A stretch of DNA of 64,000 nucleotides from Nonomuraea soli (GCF_013761175.1 NZ_JACDUR010000003.1:496001-560000), one strand, 5' to 3'. Shown: positions 1 to 8,680, numbered from the stretch's first letter. Notes: generated from the sequence alone by a model not told the origin. Made by a program: numbers and translations.

Positions 1-378
1 ATGCTCACACGCCGCGCAGTGATCATCAGAGGAGGAGCAGCCACCGCAGCCGGGGCTTCGGTGCTGTTCTTATGGGCGGAACCCGCGGAGGCGGGGCCGA
101 TCCTGGCCAAGACCAAGAACATCCCCGTGGGCGGCGGGAAGGTGATCAAGGGCAAGTACGTCATCACCCGCCCGAGCAAGAAGGTCTTCCGCTGCTTCAC
201 CGCCAAGTGCACCCACCAGGGCTGCACGGTCGCCGGTGTCAGCGGCGGCACCATCAACTGCCCGTGTCACGGCAGCAAGTTCAGCATCCGCACGGGAGCG
301 GTCGTCAACGGCCCCGCCACCAGGAGCCTCGCCCGCAAGAAGATCACGGTGGCCAAGGGCGTGATCAGGCTGGCGTGA
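1..378 (+). CDS. Rieske [2Fe-2S] protein with twin-arginine-like signal
   Basis: 125 residues. The cluster-binding boxes CTHQGC (about residues 70-75) and CPCHGS (about 87-92) give the two Cys and two His ligands of a Rieske iron-sulfur cluster. The N-terminus has a TRRAVI start followed by a Gly/Ala-rich hydrophobic stretch and an AEA cleavage-like site, as in Tat-exported Rieske proteins that fold in the cytoplasm. It is a stand-alone small Rieske protein, so probably an extracytoplasmic electron carrier; its redox partner is not visible. The ATG is the first base of the window, so an upstream start cannot be excluded. The 3' end overlaps the convergent acetyltransferase gene by 14 bp. Confidence 0.85.
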   Translation: MLTRRAVIIRGGAATAAGASVLFLWAEPAEAGPILAKTKNIPVGGGKVIKGKYVITRPSKKVFRCFTAKCTHQGCTVAGVSGGTINCPCHGSKFSIRTGAVVNGPATRSLARKKITVAKGVIRLA

Positions 379-1327
379 GGGCCAGCACGTAGGCCGTGTT
401 CCGGCGGTAGGTGCGGAACCCGGCTCTCTCATAGATGCCCGGGGCACCGGAAGGGCTGTCGGCGTCCACGTTCAGAGCGGCCTTGCCGAAACCCTGGGCC
501 TGGAAGGCGGCCAGGGCGTGCGCGATCATCGAGCCCGCCACGCCCTTGCCACGCCACTCGCGCCGGGTGCCGATGAGGTGGATGTAGGCCTCCTTGACAC
601 CCGTCGCGGCGGTGTCGGCCTCGTAGTGGGCGGTCAGCAGGATGCCGGCCACGTCGTCGCCGTCGAGCGCCAGGAAGGACGACTCCGGGGCGAAGGAACG
701 GCCGCCGACGAAGTACGTCCACGTCTCCTCGGTCTGCGGCACGCTGCCCCAGTGGTCGGCGAAAGCCGCGTTGCGCACCGCCAGCGCGCCCAGGCTCAGC
801 TCCGGGCGCCAGGTGACGATCTCGATGCCCTCGGGCACGGGCACCTCGGCGACCTCGCCCTTGAGCTCCTGCTCCATGTCGTAGAACCAGCGCACCGGCT
901 TGAACCCGACCTGCTCCAGGAGGATCTGCTCGCCGTGGTTCTTCTCGAACGAGCCCGCGTGCAACTCCAGCGGGACCCCTGGATAGCGGCGCTCGCTCAG
1001 CGCGGGGGCGCGCTCGACCGCCCAGTCCAGCAGCCGCCTGCCGTACCCGCGCCTGCGGAAGTCGGGGTGGATGTCGCCGCCGATGAACATCCAGTGAGCC
1101 TGCTCGATCGTCTGCCTCGCGATCAGGTGCACGTAGCCGAGGATGCGCTCGCCGTCGCGCAGGGCCATGGTGCCTTCGTCGAGTTCGAGCAGGGGGTTGT
1201 CGAGGAACTCCGCCAGGTCCTCGGCTGAGTAGTTCTCGCCGGCCCTGTCGGCCGCTTCGATCTCGGCCGACAGGACGGCCATTGCCTGGGCGTCGTCCTT
1301 GGTGAGGGGGCTCCAGGTAAGGCTCAT
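365..1327 (-). CDS. Double-domain GNAT N-acetyltransferase (paralog 1)
   Basis: 320 residues with two GNAT folds in tandem. The acetyl-CoA pyrophosphate loops are visible as RRRGYG (residues 91-96) and RREWRGKGVAG (255-265), so both halves may bind CoA, a layout like that of mycothiol synthase. The acceptor substrate cannot be read from sequence. It lies downstream of a paralog (1351-2397) of the same architecture, on the same strand and 24 bp away, so the pair arose by tandem duplication and may be co-transcribed. No clear Shine-Dalgarno is seen; a TACCCT element 7 nt before the ATG suggests a leaderless transcript. Confidence 0.85.
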   Translation of the reverse strand: MSLTWSPLTKDDAQAMAVLSAEIEAADRAGENYSAEDLAEFLDNPLLELDEGTMALRDGERILGYVHLIARQTIEQAHWMFIGGDIHPDFRRRGYGRRLLDWAVERAPALSERRYPGVPLELHAGSFEKNHGEQILLEQVGFKPVRWFYDMEQELKGEVAEVPVPEGIEIVTWRPELSLGALAVRNAAFADHWGSVPQTEETWTYFVGGRSFAPESSFLALDGDDVAGILLTAHYEADTAATGVKEAYIHLIGTRREWRGKGVAGSMIAHALAAFQAQGFGKAALNVDADSPSGAPGIYERAGFRTYRRNTAYVLALTPA

Positions 1328-1334
1328 GCCATGA

Positions 1335-1340
1335 AGGGTA
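1335..1340 (-). promoter_or_regulatory. Putative -10 element for leaderless GNAT transcript
   Basis: TACCCT on the minus strand fits TANNNT and ends 7 nt before the ATG at 1327. No ribosome binding site is seen in between. Transcription would start at or next to the start codon. Inference from spacing only. Confidence 0.35.
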
Positions 1341-1350
1341 TTTCACCAGG

Positions 1351-2397
1351 TCAAATGATTTTCCTGACGTATACCGATCCTCGGTTGGTCACGTGGAATC
1401 CGGCCTTCTCGTACACGCGGACCGCTCCCGTGCCGTTGTCGGCGTCCACGCCGAGCTCGACGGTGGCGTAGCCCTGCTGGCGGTAGAAGTGCAGCGCGTG
1501 GCCCAGCAGGGCGCCGGCCACTCCCCGGCCGCGCCACTCGGCCAGGGTCCCGACGATCGCGATCCACACGTACGGCGAGCCGCCGGGGGTCGTGTGCTCC
1601 TGCGCCATCACGATGCCCACCACACGCCGCCCGTCTTGCTCGGCACGGGCCGCACCTTGGCCCTCCACGGCCGTGTCCCGCCCGTCACGGGCCGCGTCTT
1701 CCCCTTCGCGAACCGGACCTCCGCCTCCCCCTTCACAAGCCAGGAAGGAGCCCTGTGGCAGGAAGTGCCGCCCCGTGACGTAGTGGCGCCAGCTCTCCTC
1801 GGTGTGCGGCACCGAGCCCCAGTGATCGCTGAACGACTCGTTGCGTACGGCACGCGCCCCGGCGTCCAGCTCGGGCGACCACGGCACGATCTCCAGCCCC
1901 TCGGGCGGATTCGTCCGAGGCAGCGAGCCCGACAGGTCCGCCTCCATGTCCAGGAACGACCGGCTCTTGACGAACCCCAGGCTCAGCGCCAACGCCGCCC
2001 TGTCGTGGGCGCGGTCGTCGGCGCCAACATGCAGCTCCAGGCCGACCCCGGGGAATCGGCGCTCGTGCAGCTTGGGAGCCTGCTCGACGGCCCACTCCAG
2101 GATGCGCGTGCCGTACCCCTGACGGCGGAACTCGGGATGCACCCCGCCCGCCACCGCCATCAGGTGGGTGCCGGTGGCGTTCTGCTTCACGGGCAGGTAG
2201 CCGTAGGCCACGATCCGGTCGCCGACGCGGGCCGCCAGGGTGCCGTCGGTCAGGTCGAGCAGCGGGTTGCGCAGCCGCTCGCGGACGTCGGCCTCCGTGT
2301 GGTTCTCGCCCAGATCGTCGGCGGCCTCGATGGCCGTGAGGAGGTCGGCCAGGTGGGGCGCGTCCTCCTCGGTCAGGGTCCCCCAGGTTGCTTCCAT
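1351..2397 (-). CDS. Double-domain GNAT N-acetyltransferase (paralog 2)
   Basis: 348 residues, same two-GNAT layout as its neighbour, with acetyl-CoA loops RRQGYG in the N-half and AEWRGRGVAG in the C-half. The ATG at 2397 is chosen because the protein then begins like the paralog (METWxxLTxxDA-type start); an in-frame start at 2457 would add 20 unrelated residues and overlap the upstream gene. Compared with the paralog it carries an extra stretch of about 35 charged, Gly/Ala/Glu/Arg-rich residues in the C-terminal domain (around 1610-1740), probably a surface loop expansion. The acceptor is unknown. Confidence 0.8.
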   Translation of the reverse strand: MEATWGTLTEEDAPHLADLLTAIEAADDLGENHTEADVRERLRNPLLDLTDGTLAARVGDRIVAYGYLPVKQNATGTHLMAVAGGVHPEFRRQGYGTRILEWAVEQAPKLHERRFPGVGLELHVGADDRAHDRAALALSLGFVKSRSFLDMEADLSGSLPRTNPPEGLEIVPWSPELDAGARAVRNESFSDHWGSVPHTEESWRHYVTGRHFLPQGSFLACEGGGGGPVREGEDAARDGRDTAVEGQGAARAEQDGRRVVGIVMAQEHTTPGGSPYVWIAIVGTLAEWRGRGVAGALLGHALHFYRQQGYATVELGVDADNGTGAVRVYEKAGFHVTNRGSVYVRKII

Positions 2398-2422
2398 TCC
2401 CCCATTTAAGCCATTTCGCGGC

Positions 2423-3229
2423 TTATGAGAGCTGCCCGTCGAGTTGCTGGAAGGCACGCTCGAACGCCATGCGCTGCGCGTCCTCGGGGAAGGCTGCGTC
2501 GATCATGCTCACCGCCCGAAGGCCGCTCGACCGGTAGGCGTAGTCGGCGTACTCCGCCAAGGAGGCGAGATCGGCCTGCTGGCGTTCGACGAACTGCCTG
2601 GTCACCGCGACGCCATGGCCGGGGACGAAGGTGTCGGCGTCGAGGTCCTGCAGCATCCTGTGCAGGGTGACGGGCCAGTCGAGGGGGAAGGAGTCGCCGA
2701 AGTAGGGGACCTCCTCGATCAGGTCGCCCACAAAGGCGGTGGCGACATCGGGGACGTGCACGACGATGTCGTGATCCGTGTGTCCCCTGCCGAAATACCG
2801 CAGATGCACCTCGCGGCCGCCGATATCCAGCGTCGCGCGGTCGGCGAACGTATGGGTCGGAGGGACGATCGCCACCTCGCGGATCTCCTCGTGCCGCTCC
2901 TCCGGCAGGAAGGCGAGCACGTTGGAGCGCTGGAGCTCGCCCGTCTCGTCGAGGTCCTTCACGGCCAGGACATGACCCCAGATCTCGGCGGGGGCGAAGG
3001 GGGCGTTGCCGAAGCAGTGGTCCCAGTGGGCGTGGGTGTTGACGACCGTCCAGGGGGTGGGGGTGACCTCGCGGATGGCTCGGATGAGCTCGGCCGCGTG
3101 GCGGTGCGAGGCGCGGGTGTCGACGACCAGGCAGTGGTCGTCGCCGAGCACCAGGCCGATGGTGAGGTTGGCGCTCTGGTGCCTGCGGATGTAGAGGCGG
3201 TCTGCGATTTCCTGCCATCGTTCGGTCAC
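2423..3229 (-). CDS. Metallo-beta-lactamase-fold hydrolase
   Basis: 268 residues from the GTG at 3229. The binuclear metal motif is HAHWDH (His66, His68, Asp70, His71), followed by GHTDHD and PGHG, the later metal ligands of the MBL fold. This is the glyoxalase II/quinolinase-like branch rather than a true beta-lactamase; no signal peptide is present, so it should be cytosolic. The open frame continues upstream to 3559, but that extension is low-complexity Pro/Arg/Gly-rich and unlike the family, so the GTG just before the conserved ERWQEIADRLY start is preferred. The substrate is not predictable. Confidence 0.8.
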   Translation of the reverse strand: MTERWQEIADRLYIRRHQSANLTIGLVLGDDHCLVVDTRASHRHAAELIRAIREVTPTPWTVVNTHAHWDHCFGNAPFAPAEIWGHVLAVKDLDETGELQRSNVLAFLPEERHEEIREVAIVPPTHTFADRATLDIGGREVHLRYFGRGHTDHDIVVHVPDVATAFVGDLIEEVPYFGDSFPLDWPVTLHRMLQDLDADTFVPGHGVAVTRQFVERQQADLASLAEYADYAYRSSGLRAVSMIDAAFPEDAQRMAFERAFQQLDGQLS

Positions 3230-3334
3230 CGGAACCACGATAGGGGGACGCGCCCACCCCCACCCCAGGACCCCACTGCCCACACCCGGCCCCACCTCCG
3301 CCCGCCGTGCCATGGCCCCGGCGCCCCGCCCCAC

Positions 3335-3447
3335 GCCTCGGTGGAGCCAGCCCCGGCGGCCCGTCATGCCTCCGCTGAACGCCCCAGCGCTCCGCCCCGC
3401 GGCCTCCTCCCGCCCCGTCACGCGCCTCGGTGGAGCCAGCCCCGGCG
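3335..3447. repeat. 24-bp direct repeat, two copies 89 bp apart
   Basis: The 24-bp phrase that begins GCCTCGGTGGAGCC and ends AGCCCCGGCG occurs at 3335-3358 and 3424-3447. Each copy is followed by a similar CCGTCATGCCT/CCGTCACGCCT phrase, so the duplicated unit is longer and degenerate. No function is evident. Confidence 0.6.
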
Positions 3448-3530
3448 CGCCGTCACGCCTTCCCGAGTCCGCCCAGCGCCCCAGTGCCCCGGGCATCCCC
3501 TGGGCGGGCGGCTCTCGGGCAGCGAGAAGC

Positions 3531-3560
3531 GGTGGCCGGGACACCGTTGTCCCGGCCACC
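3531..3560 (-). terminator. Intrinsic terminator hairpin after the copper operon
   Basis: A perfect 13-bp stem (arms 3531-3543 and 3548-3560) with a 4-nt loop CCGT, about 30 bp past the copA stop codon. No long T tract follows, which is common for high-GC actinomycete terminators. Confidence 0.75.
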
Positions 3561-3590
3561 GTGACATGCCTTCTCGCGACTCCTCGCGGC

Positions 3591-5792
3591 CTACGAGAAG
3601 CGGCGCAACCGCAGCGAGTTCGTCACCACGAACACGCTCGAGAACGCCATCGCCGCACCCGCGATCATCGGGTTCAGCAGCCCCAGCGCCGCCAGCGGCA
3701 GAGCGGCCACGTTGTAGGCGAAGGCCCAGAACAGGTTGCTCTTGATCGTGCTGAGCGTGCGCCGCGACAGCCGGATCGCGTCGGCCGCCACCCGAAGATC
3801 ACCGCGGACCAGCGTCAGGTCGGCCGCCTCGATGGCCACGTCGGTGCCCGTCCCCATGGCCAGGCCCAGATCGGCCTGCGCGAGCGCCGCGGCGTCGTTG
3901 ACACCGTCGCCCACCATCGCCACGGTCTTGCCCTCGCCCTGCAGCCGCTTGACCACGTCGACCTTGTCGGCCGGCAGCACCTCGGCGATCACCTGGTCGA
4001 TGCCCACCTCGGCGGCGACGGTCTTGGCGACCGCCTCGTTGTCACCGGTCAGCAGCACCGGGGTCAGGCCGAGCGCGCGCAGCCGCTGGATGGCCTCCTT
4101 GCTGGTCGGCTTGACCACGTCGGCGACCACGAGGACCGCGCGAGCCTTGCCGTCCCAGCCGACCGCGACAGCCGTACGGCCCGCGGCCTGCTCGTCGGCG
4201 AGCTTGCCCGCCAGGTCCTCCGGCAGGTGTTGCGACCATTCGGCCAGCAGCCGGGGGCGTCCGACGAGCACCGCGTGCCCGTCGACGATGCCCTGCACGC
4301 CGAGGCCCTCGACGTTGGCGAAGTCTTCGACGGTGGCGTCGGACTGCGCCGCCTTGGCGATCGCCTGGGCGATGGGGTGCTCGGAGGCGTGCTCCAGCGC
4401 TCCGGCGAGGCGCAGCACCTCGTCGCGGTTCTCGCCTTCGGCCACGTGCACGTCGGTCAGGGTCATCTTGCCCTCGGTGACGGTGCCGGTCTTGTCGAGC
4501 ACGATCGTGTCGATCGCGCGGGTCGACTCCAGCACCTCGGGGCCCTTGATCAGGATGCCCATCTGGGCGCCGCGTCCGGTGCCCACCAGCAGCGCGGTGG
4601 GAGTGGCCAGGCCGAGCGCGCACGGGCAGGCGATGATGAGGACGGCCACGGCGGCGGTGAAGGCGGCGCTCGCGCCCTCGCCGGTGCCGAGCCAGAAGCC
4701 CAGCGTGGCCACGGCCAGACCGATCACGATCGGGACGAACACGCCCGAGATGCGGTCGGCCAGGCGCTGCACCTGGGCCTTGCCCGTCTGGGCCTGTTCG
4801 ACCAGCTTGGCCATCTGGGCCAGCTGGGTGTCCTGCCCGATGCGCTCCGCCTTGACGATCAGACGGCCGCCGGCGTTGACGGTCGCGCCGACCACGCGGT
4901 CGCCGGCTCCCACCTCGACCGGGACGGACTCGCCCGTCACCATCGAGGCGTCGACCGCGCTCGTGCCTTCGTGGACGACGCCGTCGGTGGCGATCTTCTC
5001 GCCGGGACGGACCACGAACAGGTCGCCCACCTTGAGCTGGTCGACCGGGACGCGCCTGCCGTCGGTCAGCTCGACGTCCTTGGCGCCGAGCTCCAGCAGG
5101 GCGCGCAGGGCGGCCCCCGCGCGGCGCTTGGAGCGGGCCTCGAAGTAGCGTCCGGCCAGGATGAACGCGGTCACGCCCGCGGCGGCCTCGAGGTAGATGT
5201 TGCCCGAGCCGTCGGTGCGCGCGATCGTGAACTCGAACGGGTGCGTCATGCCGGGCACGCCTGCCGTACCGAAGAAAAGAGCCCACAGCGACCAGCCGAA
5301 GGCCGCCAGCGTGCCGATGGACACCAGGGTGTCCATGGTGGCCGCGCCGTGGCGCAGGTTGGTCCAGGCGGCCTTGTGGAACGGCCAGCCGGCGTAGAGC
5401 ACCACCGGCGCGGCGAGCGTCAGGCTCAGCCACTGCCAGTAGGTGAACTGCAGCGCCGGGATCATCGCCATCGCGATCACCGGGACGCTCAGCACGACGC
5501 TGAGGATCAACCGGTCGCGCAGCGGCTTGAGCTCGTCTCTCGGCTCCTCCGGCGCGCCCTCGGCCTGCGGCGGCCTGGGCAGCTCGGCGGAGTAGCCGGC
5601 CTTCTCGACCTCGGCGACGAGCTCCTCGGGGGCGATCCCCTCAGGGAAGCTGACCTGCGCCTTCTCTGTCGCGTAGTTGACGGTCGCGGTGACGCCGTCG
5701 AGCTTGTTGAGCTTGCGCTCGATCCGGTTGGCGCAGGAAGCGCAGGTCATCCCGCCAATCGACAGCTCGATCGTGTCGTGGGTGACAGACAT
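3591..5792 (-). CDS. copA: Copper-translocating P-type ATPase
   Basis: 733 residues. An N-terminal heavy-metal domain carries GMTCASC (Cys17 and Cys20). The P1B-ATPase core shows the CPC membrane motif (near residue 389), the phosphorylation motif DKTGT (near 432) and GDGVND (near 630), plus a C-terminal [11 protein letters not shown] segment typical of Cu+ exporters. It pumps Cu(I) out across the membrane. The ATG at 5792 is preferred because AAGGAG lies 7 nt upstream; a TTG at 5822 overlapping the previous stop is possible. It is the last gene of the copZ operon and is followed by a terminator. Confidence 0.95.
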   Translation of the reverse strand: MSVTHDTIELSIGGMTCASCANRIERKLNKLDGVTATVNYATEKAQVSFPEGIAPEELVAEVEKAGYSAELPRPPQAEGAPEEPRDELKPLRDRLILSVVLSVPVIAMAMIPALQFTYWQWLSLTLAAPVVLYAGWPFHKAAWTNLRHGAATMDTLVSIGTLAAFGWSLWALFFGTAGVPGMTHPFEFTIARTDGSGNIYLEAAAGVTAFILAGRYFEARSKRRAGAALRALLELGAKDVELTDGRRVPVDQLKVGDLFVVRPGEKIATDGVVHEGTSAVDASMVTGESVPVEVGAGDRVVGATVNAGGRLIVKAERIGQDTQLAQMAKLVEQAQTGKAQVQRLADRISGVFVPIVIGLAVATLGFWLGTGEGASAAFTAAVAVLIIACPCALGLATPTALLVGTGRGAQMGILIKGPEVLESTRAIDTIVLDKTGTVTEGKMTLTDVHVAEGENRDEVLRLAGALEHASEHPIAQAIAKAAQSDATVEDFANVEGLGVQGIVDGHAVLVGRPRLLAEWSQHLPEDLAGKLADEQAAGRTAVAVGWDGKARAVLVVADVVKPTSKEAIQRLRALGLTPVLLTGDNEAVAKTVAAEVGIDQVIAEVLPADKVDVVKRLQGEGKTVAMVGDGVNDAAALAQADLGLAMGTGTDVAIEAADLTLVRGDLRVAADAIRLSRRTLSTIKSNLFWAFAYNVAALPLAALGLLNPMIAGAAMAFSSVFVVTNSLRLRRFS

Positions 5793-5818
5793 CGCGTTCT
5801 CCTTCCCTGGCTCGCGGA

Positions 5819-6865
5819 TCAATGGTCGTGGTCGTCGGAGTGGCCCGGAGGCGGTGTGGCCTTACCTGTGGACAACGGTGTGCCGCTGCTTCTGAGGGTG
5901 AAGTCGGCGGTGTGTACGGCGTCGCCGTGCTTGAAGTCGAGGAACAGGCGGTAGTCGCTGTCGCTCGGCACCTCGGCGTAGAAGACGATCTCCGGCCCCG
6001 GGGTCTCGCTCTCCTCGGGGTGCACGTGGAGGTAGGCGAGATCGCCCGCGCGCAGCGCCACGAGGTGACCGTAGGCCCCCAGGTAGGGCTGCAGGTCGGT
6101 GACCGGCTTGCCGTCCTTGGTGACGCGCAGTGTGAGCTTGCTCGACTGGCCGGGGACGACGTCTCCGTCGAGGGTCACAGTGTACGGTCCGACGCTCGCC
6201 GTACGGCTGGTCCCCGGCAGCGGCGCCGGGGCGAACGAACCGGCCGAGTAGAGGTCGGTGCCCAGCGTCAGGGCGCTGCCGCCGGTGGGCTTGAAGTCGG
6301 CGAAGGCGCGGTAGACGCCTGCGTCCGGCAGCGTCAGCGGGACGCTCCACACGCCGCCGCCCGCCTCCTCGGGGTGCAGGTGCTGGAAGCTGGCCAGGTC
6401 GCGGGAGACGACGATGAAGTGCAGCTTCTTCTCGTGCTCGACCGAGTAGTCGGTGACGGGTTTGCCGTCGGGGCCGGTGACGGAGAAGCGGAAGTCGGTC
6501 TTCTTGCCCGGCTTCAGGCTGGTCGTCAGCGGGGTCAGCGTGTAGCCGCCCTGCGAGACCTGGAGCCCACCGGGGGTATCCGAGGCGGGCTTGGCCTCGT
6601 GCGAGTCGCCATGCCCCGCTTCGGCGCTGGCCGTCGCGGTTGTCGTCGCGGTTGTCGTCGCGGTTGTCGTCGCGGTTGTTGTCGGGGTTGTTGTCGGGGC
6701 CGGGTTGTGCCCGTGTTCGGCGGGCTTGGGGCTTCCGTTGGGGCTTCCGGCCGCGCCCTTGTCGGCGGGCGTCACGTCGCCGACGGCGTTTCCCACGGTC
6801 AGGGAGGCGCCGAAGATCAATGCCAGACCCGCGCCGTACAGACCGAGTTTGACGGGAGTGTTCAT
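5819..6865 (-). CDS. Membrane-anchored extracytoplasmic protein of the copper operon, His-rich tail
   Basis: 348 residues. One N-terminal hydrophobic segment (about 8-30) is followed by a low-complexity linker of Pro, Thr and Ala repeats (DNA 6633-6700) and two similar beta-rich halves, each with an HLHPEE/HVHPEE-type motif. The C-terminus ends in a His/Asp tail (GHSDDHDH). The start overlaps the copZ stop as ATGA, so translation is coupled. Genes of this kind sit between copZ and copA in actinobacteria; an extracellular copper-binding or delivery role is inferred from the histidines and the context, not shown. Confidence 0.75.
   Translation of the reverse strand: MNTPVKLGLYGAGLALIFGASLTVGNAVGDVTPADKGAAGSPNGSPKPAEHGHNPAPTTTPTTTATTTATTTATTTATASAEAGHGDSHEAKPASDTPGGLQVSQGGYTLTPLTTSLKPGKKTDFRFSVTGPDGKPVTDYSVEHEKKLHFIVVSRDLASFQHLHPEEAGGGVWSVPLTLPDAGVYRAFADFKPTGGSALTLGTDLYSAGSFAPAPLPGTSRTASVGPYTVTLDGDVVPGQSSKLTLRVTKDGKPVTDLQPYLGAYGHLVALRAGDLAYLHVHPEESETPGPEIVFYAEVPSDSDYRLFLDFKHGDAVHTADFTLRSSGTPLSTGKATPPPGHSDDHDH
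6633..6700. repeat. 12-bp tandem repeat coding for a Thr/Ala linker
   Basis: Units of the type GGTTGTCGTCGC repeat about five times; the last units change to GGTTGTTGTCGG. It encodes the Thr-rich linker after the membrane anchor of the copper-operon protein, and its copy number is likely to vary between strains. Confidence 0.7.
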
Positions 6866-7071
6866 GGTGTCACCACTTCGTATCCGGCCTCCGCGACCGC
6901 CGCCTCGATGCGGGAGGCGTCGACGGGGGCGTCACTCTGGATGGTCAGGTTTCCGCTGGCCAGGTCCACATCGACGGCAGTCACGCCGGGGACCTCGCCG
7001 ACCTCTTCTTTGACCGAGCTGACGCAGTGGCCGCAGGTCATGCCCTTGACGGTGTAGGTAGCAGTGCTCAT
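6862..7071 (-). CDS. copZ: Copper chaperone, heavy-metal-associated domain
   Basis: 69 residues, a single HMA domain with GMTCGHC (Cys13 and Cys16) that binds one Cu(I) and hands it to the N-terminal domain of CopA. The ATG at 7071 is chosen because AAGGAG lies 6 nt upstream; an in-frame start at 7104 would put the start inside the operator. The stop overlaps the next gene by ATGA. It is the first gene of the copper operon and lies directly behind two CsoR-type palindromes. Confidence 0.93.
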   Translation of the reverse strand: MSTATYTVKGMTCGHCVSSVKEEVGEVPGVTAVDVDLASGNLTIQSDAPVDASRIEAAVAEAGYEVVTP

Positions 7072-7102
7072 GTTCATCTCCTTGTTCTGTATAGCACAAA
7101 CC

Positions 7103-7142
7103 ATACCCCCCTACGGTATATTCCGCAACCCCAGGGGGGTAT
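7103..7142 (-). promoter_or_regulatory. Two CsoR-type palindromes in the copper operon promoter
   Basis: ATACCCCCCTACGGTAT at 7103-7119 and, 8 bp on, ACCCCAGGGGGGTAT at 7128-7142; both have the ATACCCC/GGGGTAT arms of copper-sensing CsoR repressor sites. They lie 32-71 bp upstream of the copZ ATG, overlapping the expected promoter. No csoR gene is found in the window, so the regulator must be encoded elsewhere. Confidence 0.65.
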
Positions 7143-7454
7143 CAGGCCCGCCAGGCCGGGGTAGACCACTCAGGAAGGGCTCGCGCCTCCCCTGATTGGA
7201 GCGCCCGAGGCCCCCGCGGCTACCAGGCAACCCACACCAAAGCGCCCATACCGCCAGACACGCCCGCCCGGACGGTTACCAAAAGTTGGCCAAGTCCGGA
7301 CGGGCATAGGTCGGCTCACCAGGCTCTACTGGAAAAACCCGCACATCTGGTTGCCGCGCAGCACAGGGACTACCTCCATCCCTTGCTAGTCTGCTAAGGA
7401 ACCGTCGTCCCGGCCCCGGCAGGCTCGGGACCGCCGAAGAATTGGGGTCACACC
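7143..7454. other. Gene-free stretch between copper operon and DLW-39 gene
   Basis: About 310 bp without a convincing coding frame. The one clear structure is a long imperfect hairpin at 7262-7305. The distal part should hold the promoter of the DLW-39/HAD unit. Confidence 0.5.
7262..7305. other. 12-bp inverted repeat, 20-nt loop
   Basis: GCCCGCCCGGAC (7262-7273) pairs with GTCCGGACGGGC (7294-7305) with one mismatch around a 20-nt loop. It is not placed directly behind any gene, so it could be a terminator remnant, a structured leader or a binding site. Confidence 0.45.
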
Positions 7455-7574
7455 GTGAAGAAGCTGCTCGTCCTGGCCCTGCTGGCTCTCGGGGGCTTGC
7501 TGATCTGGCGCAAGGTACAGGCCGACCGCGCCGAGCTCGACCTGTGGACCGAGGCGACCGGCAGCGAGAACTGA
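7455..7574 (+). CDS. DLW-39 family small membrane-anchored protein
   Basis: 39 residues from a GTG start: a Lys-Lys start, one hydrophobic segment (about 4-18, Leu/Ala-rich), then a short charged tail containing the signature DLW (Asp30, Leu31, Trp32). This matches the conserved actinobacterial DLW-39 family in length and motif; its function is unknown. In many actinomycetes the gene lies near tRNA-Ala and the gyrA region, as here with tRNA-Ala 0.75 kb downstream. The following hydrolase gene begins 6 nt after its stop, so the two are probably co-translated. Confidence 0.8.
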   Translation: MKKLLVLALLALGGLLIWRKVQADRAELDLWTEATGSEN

Positions 7575-7580
7575 TCGCCG

Positions 7581-8306
7581 TTGAGCGAGGCCGTCCCGAT
7601 CAAGCTGGCATGTCTGGACCTCGCCGGCACGACGATCGGTGACATCGCCACGGTCGAACGAGCGTTCTCCGAGGCGATAGCCACCCAGGGCATCGTTCCC
7701 GGGACCGGAGCATATGCACGTGCCATGGTGCACGTGCACCGGTCCCGGGGCTGCCCCAAGATCGAGGTGTTCCGGGGCATCTTCCCCGGCAACGAGGCCC
7801 AGGCCCAAGCCGCCAACCTGACGTTCGAGCGCTCCTACGAGGGCACCATCGAGCGCACAGGTCTGACCGCCATGCCCGGAGTCGCCGAAGTCCTCGACAA
7901 ACTCCGCGGAGCAGGCATCCACGTGGCCCTGATCACCGGCTTCAGCCGGTCGACCCTCGGCCGCATCCTCAGCGTGCTCTCCTGGGACGACAAGTTCGAC
8001 CTGGCCATCTGCCCAGAAGACGCCGGCCGCGGCCGCCCCTGGCCCGACATGATCCTCCGCGCCGTCCTCCAGCTCGGCATCGAGGACGTCCGCCAGGTCG
8101 CCGTAGCGGGCGACGCCGAGAGCGACATGCTGTGCGGCCGCCGCGCAGGCGCCTCGATCGTCGCCGGCGTGATGAACGGCGTGCACAGCCGGGAACGGTT
8201 GCTGAAGGGCGGGGCGACCCACATTCTGGACTCGATCACCGAATTCCCTGGGTTGATCTTGAGCGAAGAGCTGGGCGCGCACCAGGTTGCCGCCTCAGCC
8301 CGGTAA
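7581..8306 (+). CDS. Phosphonatase-like HAD hydrolase
   Basis: 241 residues from a TTG. Motif I is DLAGTT (nucleophile Asp13), where the second acidic residue of the usual DxDGT is replaced by Ala as in phosphonoacetaldehyde hydrolase-type enzymes. Later motifs are ITGFSRST (motif II Thr/Ser), a Lys-poor cap, and AGDAESDM (motif IV acidic pair). It probably hydrolyses a phosphorylated or phosphonate compound; the substrate is unknown and no phosphonate transport genes are nearby. No strong Shine-Dalgarno precedes the TTG, so translation may depend on the DLW-39 gene 6 nt upstream. Confidence 0.8.
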   Translation: MSEAVPIKLACLDLAGTTIGDIATVERAFSEAIATQGIVPGTGAYARAMVHVHRSRGCPKIEVFRGIFPGNEAQAQAANLTFERSYEGTIERTGLTAMPGVAEVLDKLRGAGIHVALITGFSRSTLGRILSVLSWDDKFDLAICPEDAGRGRPWPDMILRAVLQLGIEDVRQVAVAGDAESDMLCGRRAGASIVAGVMNGVHSRERLLKGGATHILDSITEFPGLILSEELGAHQVAASAR

Positions 8307-8321
8307 GCTGTCTTCGACTGC

Positions 8322-8394
8322 GGGGCCTTAGCTCAGTTGGCAGAGCGCCTGCTTTGCAAGCAGGATGTCAGGAGTTCGAATCTCCTAGGCTCCA
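8322..8394 (+). tRNA. tRNA-Ala, anticodon TGC
   Basis: A complete 73-nt cloverleaf. The acceptor stem GGGGCCT/AGGCTCC contains the G3:U70 wobble that defines alanine identity; the anticodon loop is TTTGCAA with TGC, the T arm has TTCGAAT, and the discriminator is A. The 3' CCA is not encoded. It begins 15 bp after the HAD gene and is followed by a terminator. Confidence 0.97.
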
Positions 8395-8403
8395 CCTCGT
8401 GAA

Positions 8404-8444
8404 ACGCCGCCTTCCCGACCATCGGGGGCGGCGTGCTTGCTTTT
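8404..8444 (+). terminator. Terminator after tRNA-Ala
   Basis: An 8-bp stem ACGCCGCC (8404-8411) with GGCGGCGT (8427-8434), followed by GCTTGCTTTT. The T-rich tail makes this a convincing intrinsic terminator for the tRNA transcript. Confidence 0.75.
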
Positions 8445-8536
8445 CACGTCTCCCACGAACACGATCGCGTCCGTTAGATCGGCCGCCGGCGGGATAGTGC
8501 TGGGTGATCAACCACCCGCAAGATCGGAGAACCCGC

Positions 8537-8680
8537 ATGGACGTCCTGCTCATGCTCGCCCTCATCGCCTTCGCCGCCGGTGGGGTCGTCGCCGCGATCC
8601 AGAAGTCGTGGCTGCAGCTTCTCCTGTTCGTGGGCCTGTTCCTGGTGACCCTCTCGGAGTCCGGCCTCGTCAACGGGTGA
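8537..8680 (+). CDS. 47-residue hydrophobic membrane protein
   Basis: A small frame from ATG 8537 to TGA 8680, preceded by CGGAGA 6-7 nt upstream. The product has two hydrophobic segments (about 2-20 and 25-40, the second rich in Leu, Phe and Val) around a short Gln-Lys-Ser-Trp linker, so it is a likely two-helix membrane protein. I do not recognise a family. The reading frame, ribosome binding site and hydrophobicity pattern support it as a real gene. Confidence 0.55.
   Translation: MDVLLMLALIAFAAGGVVAAIQKSWLQLLLFVGLFLVTLSESGLVNG

Larger units (their letters stand above)
3230..3590. other. Gene-free stretch with C-rich direct repeats
   Basis: About 360 bp without a convincing gene between the MBL hydrolase and the copA 3' end. 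It is very C-rich with short repeated phrases, contains two copies of a 24-bp repeat (3335-3358, 3424-3447) and ends in the copA terminator hairpin. The open frames crossing it look like shadows. Confidence 0.6.

Noticed and set aside
3312..5954. 880-residue plus-strand open frame opposite copA
   Set aside because: It is antisense to a P-type ATPase with all motifs intact; the frame shows His/Arg/Gly/Asp-rich shadow composition and no ribosome binding site.
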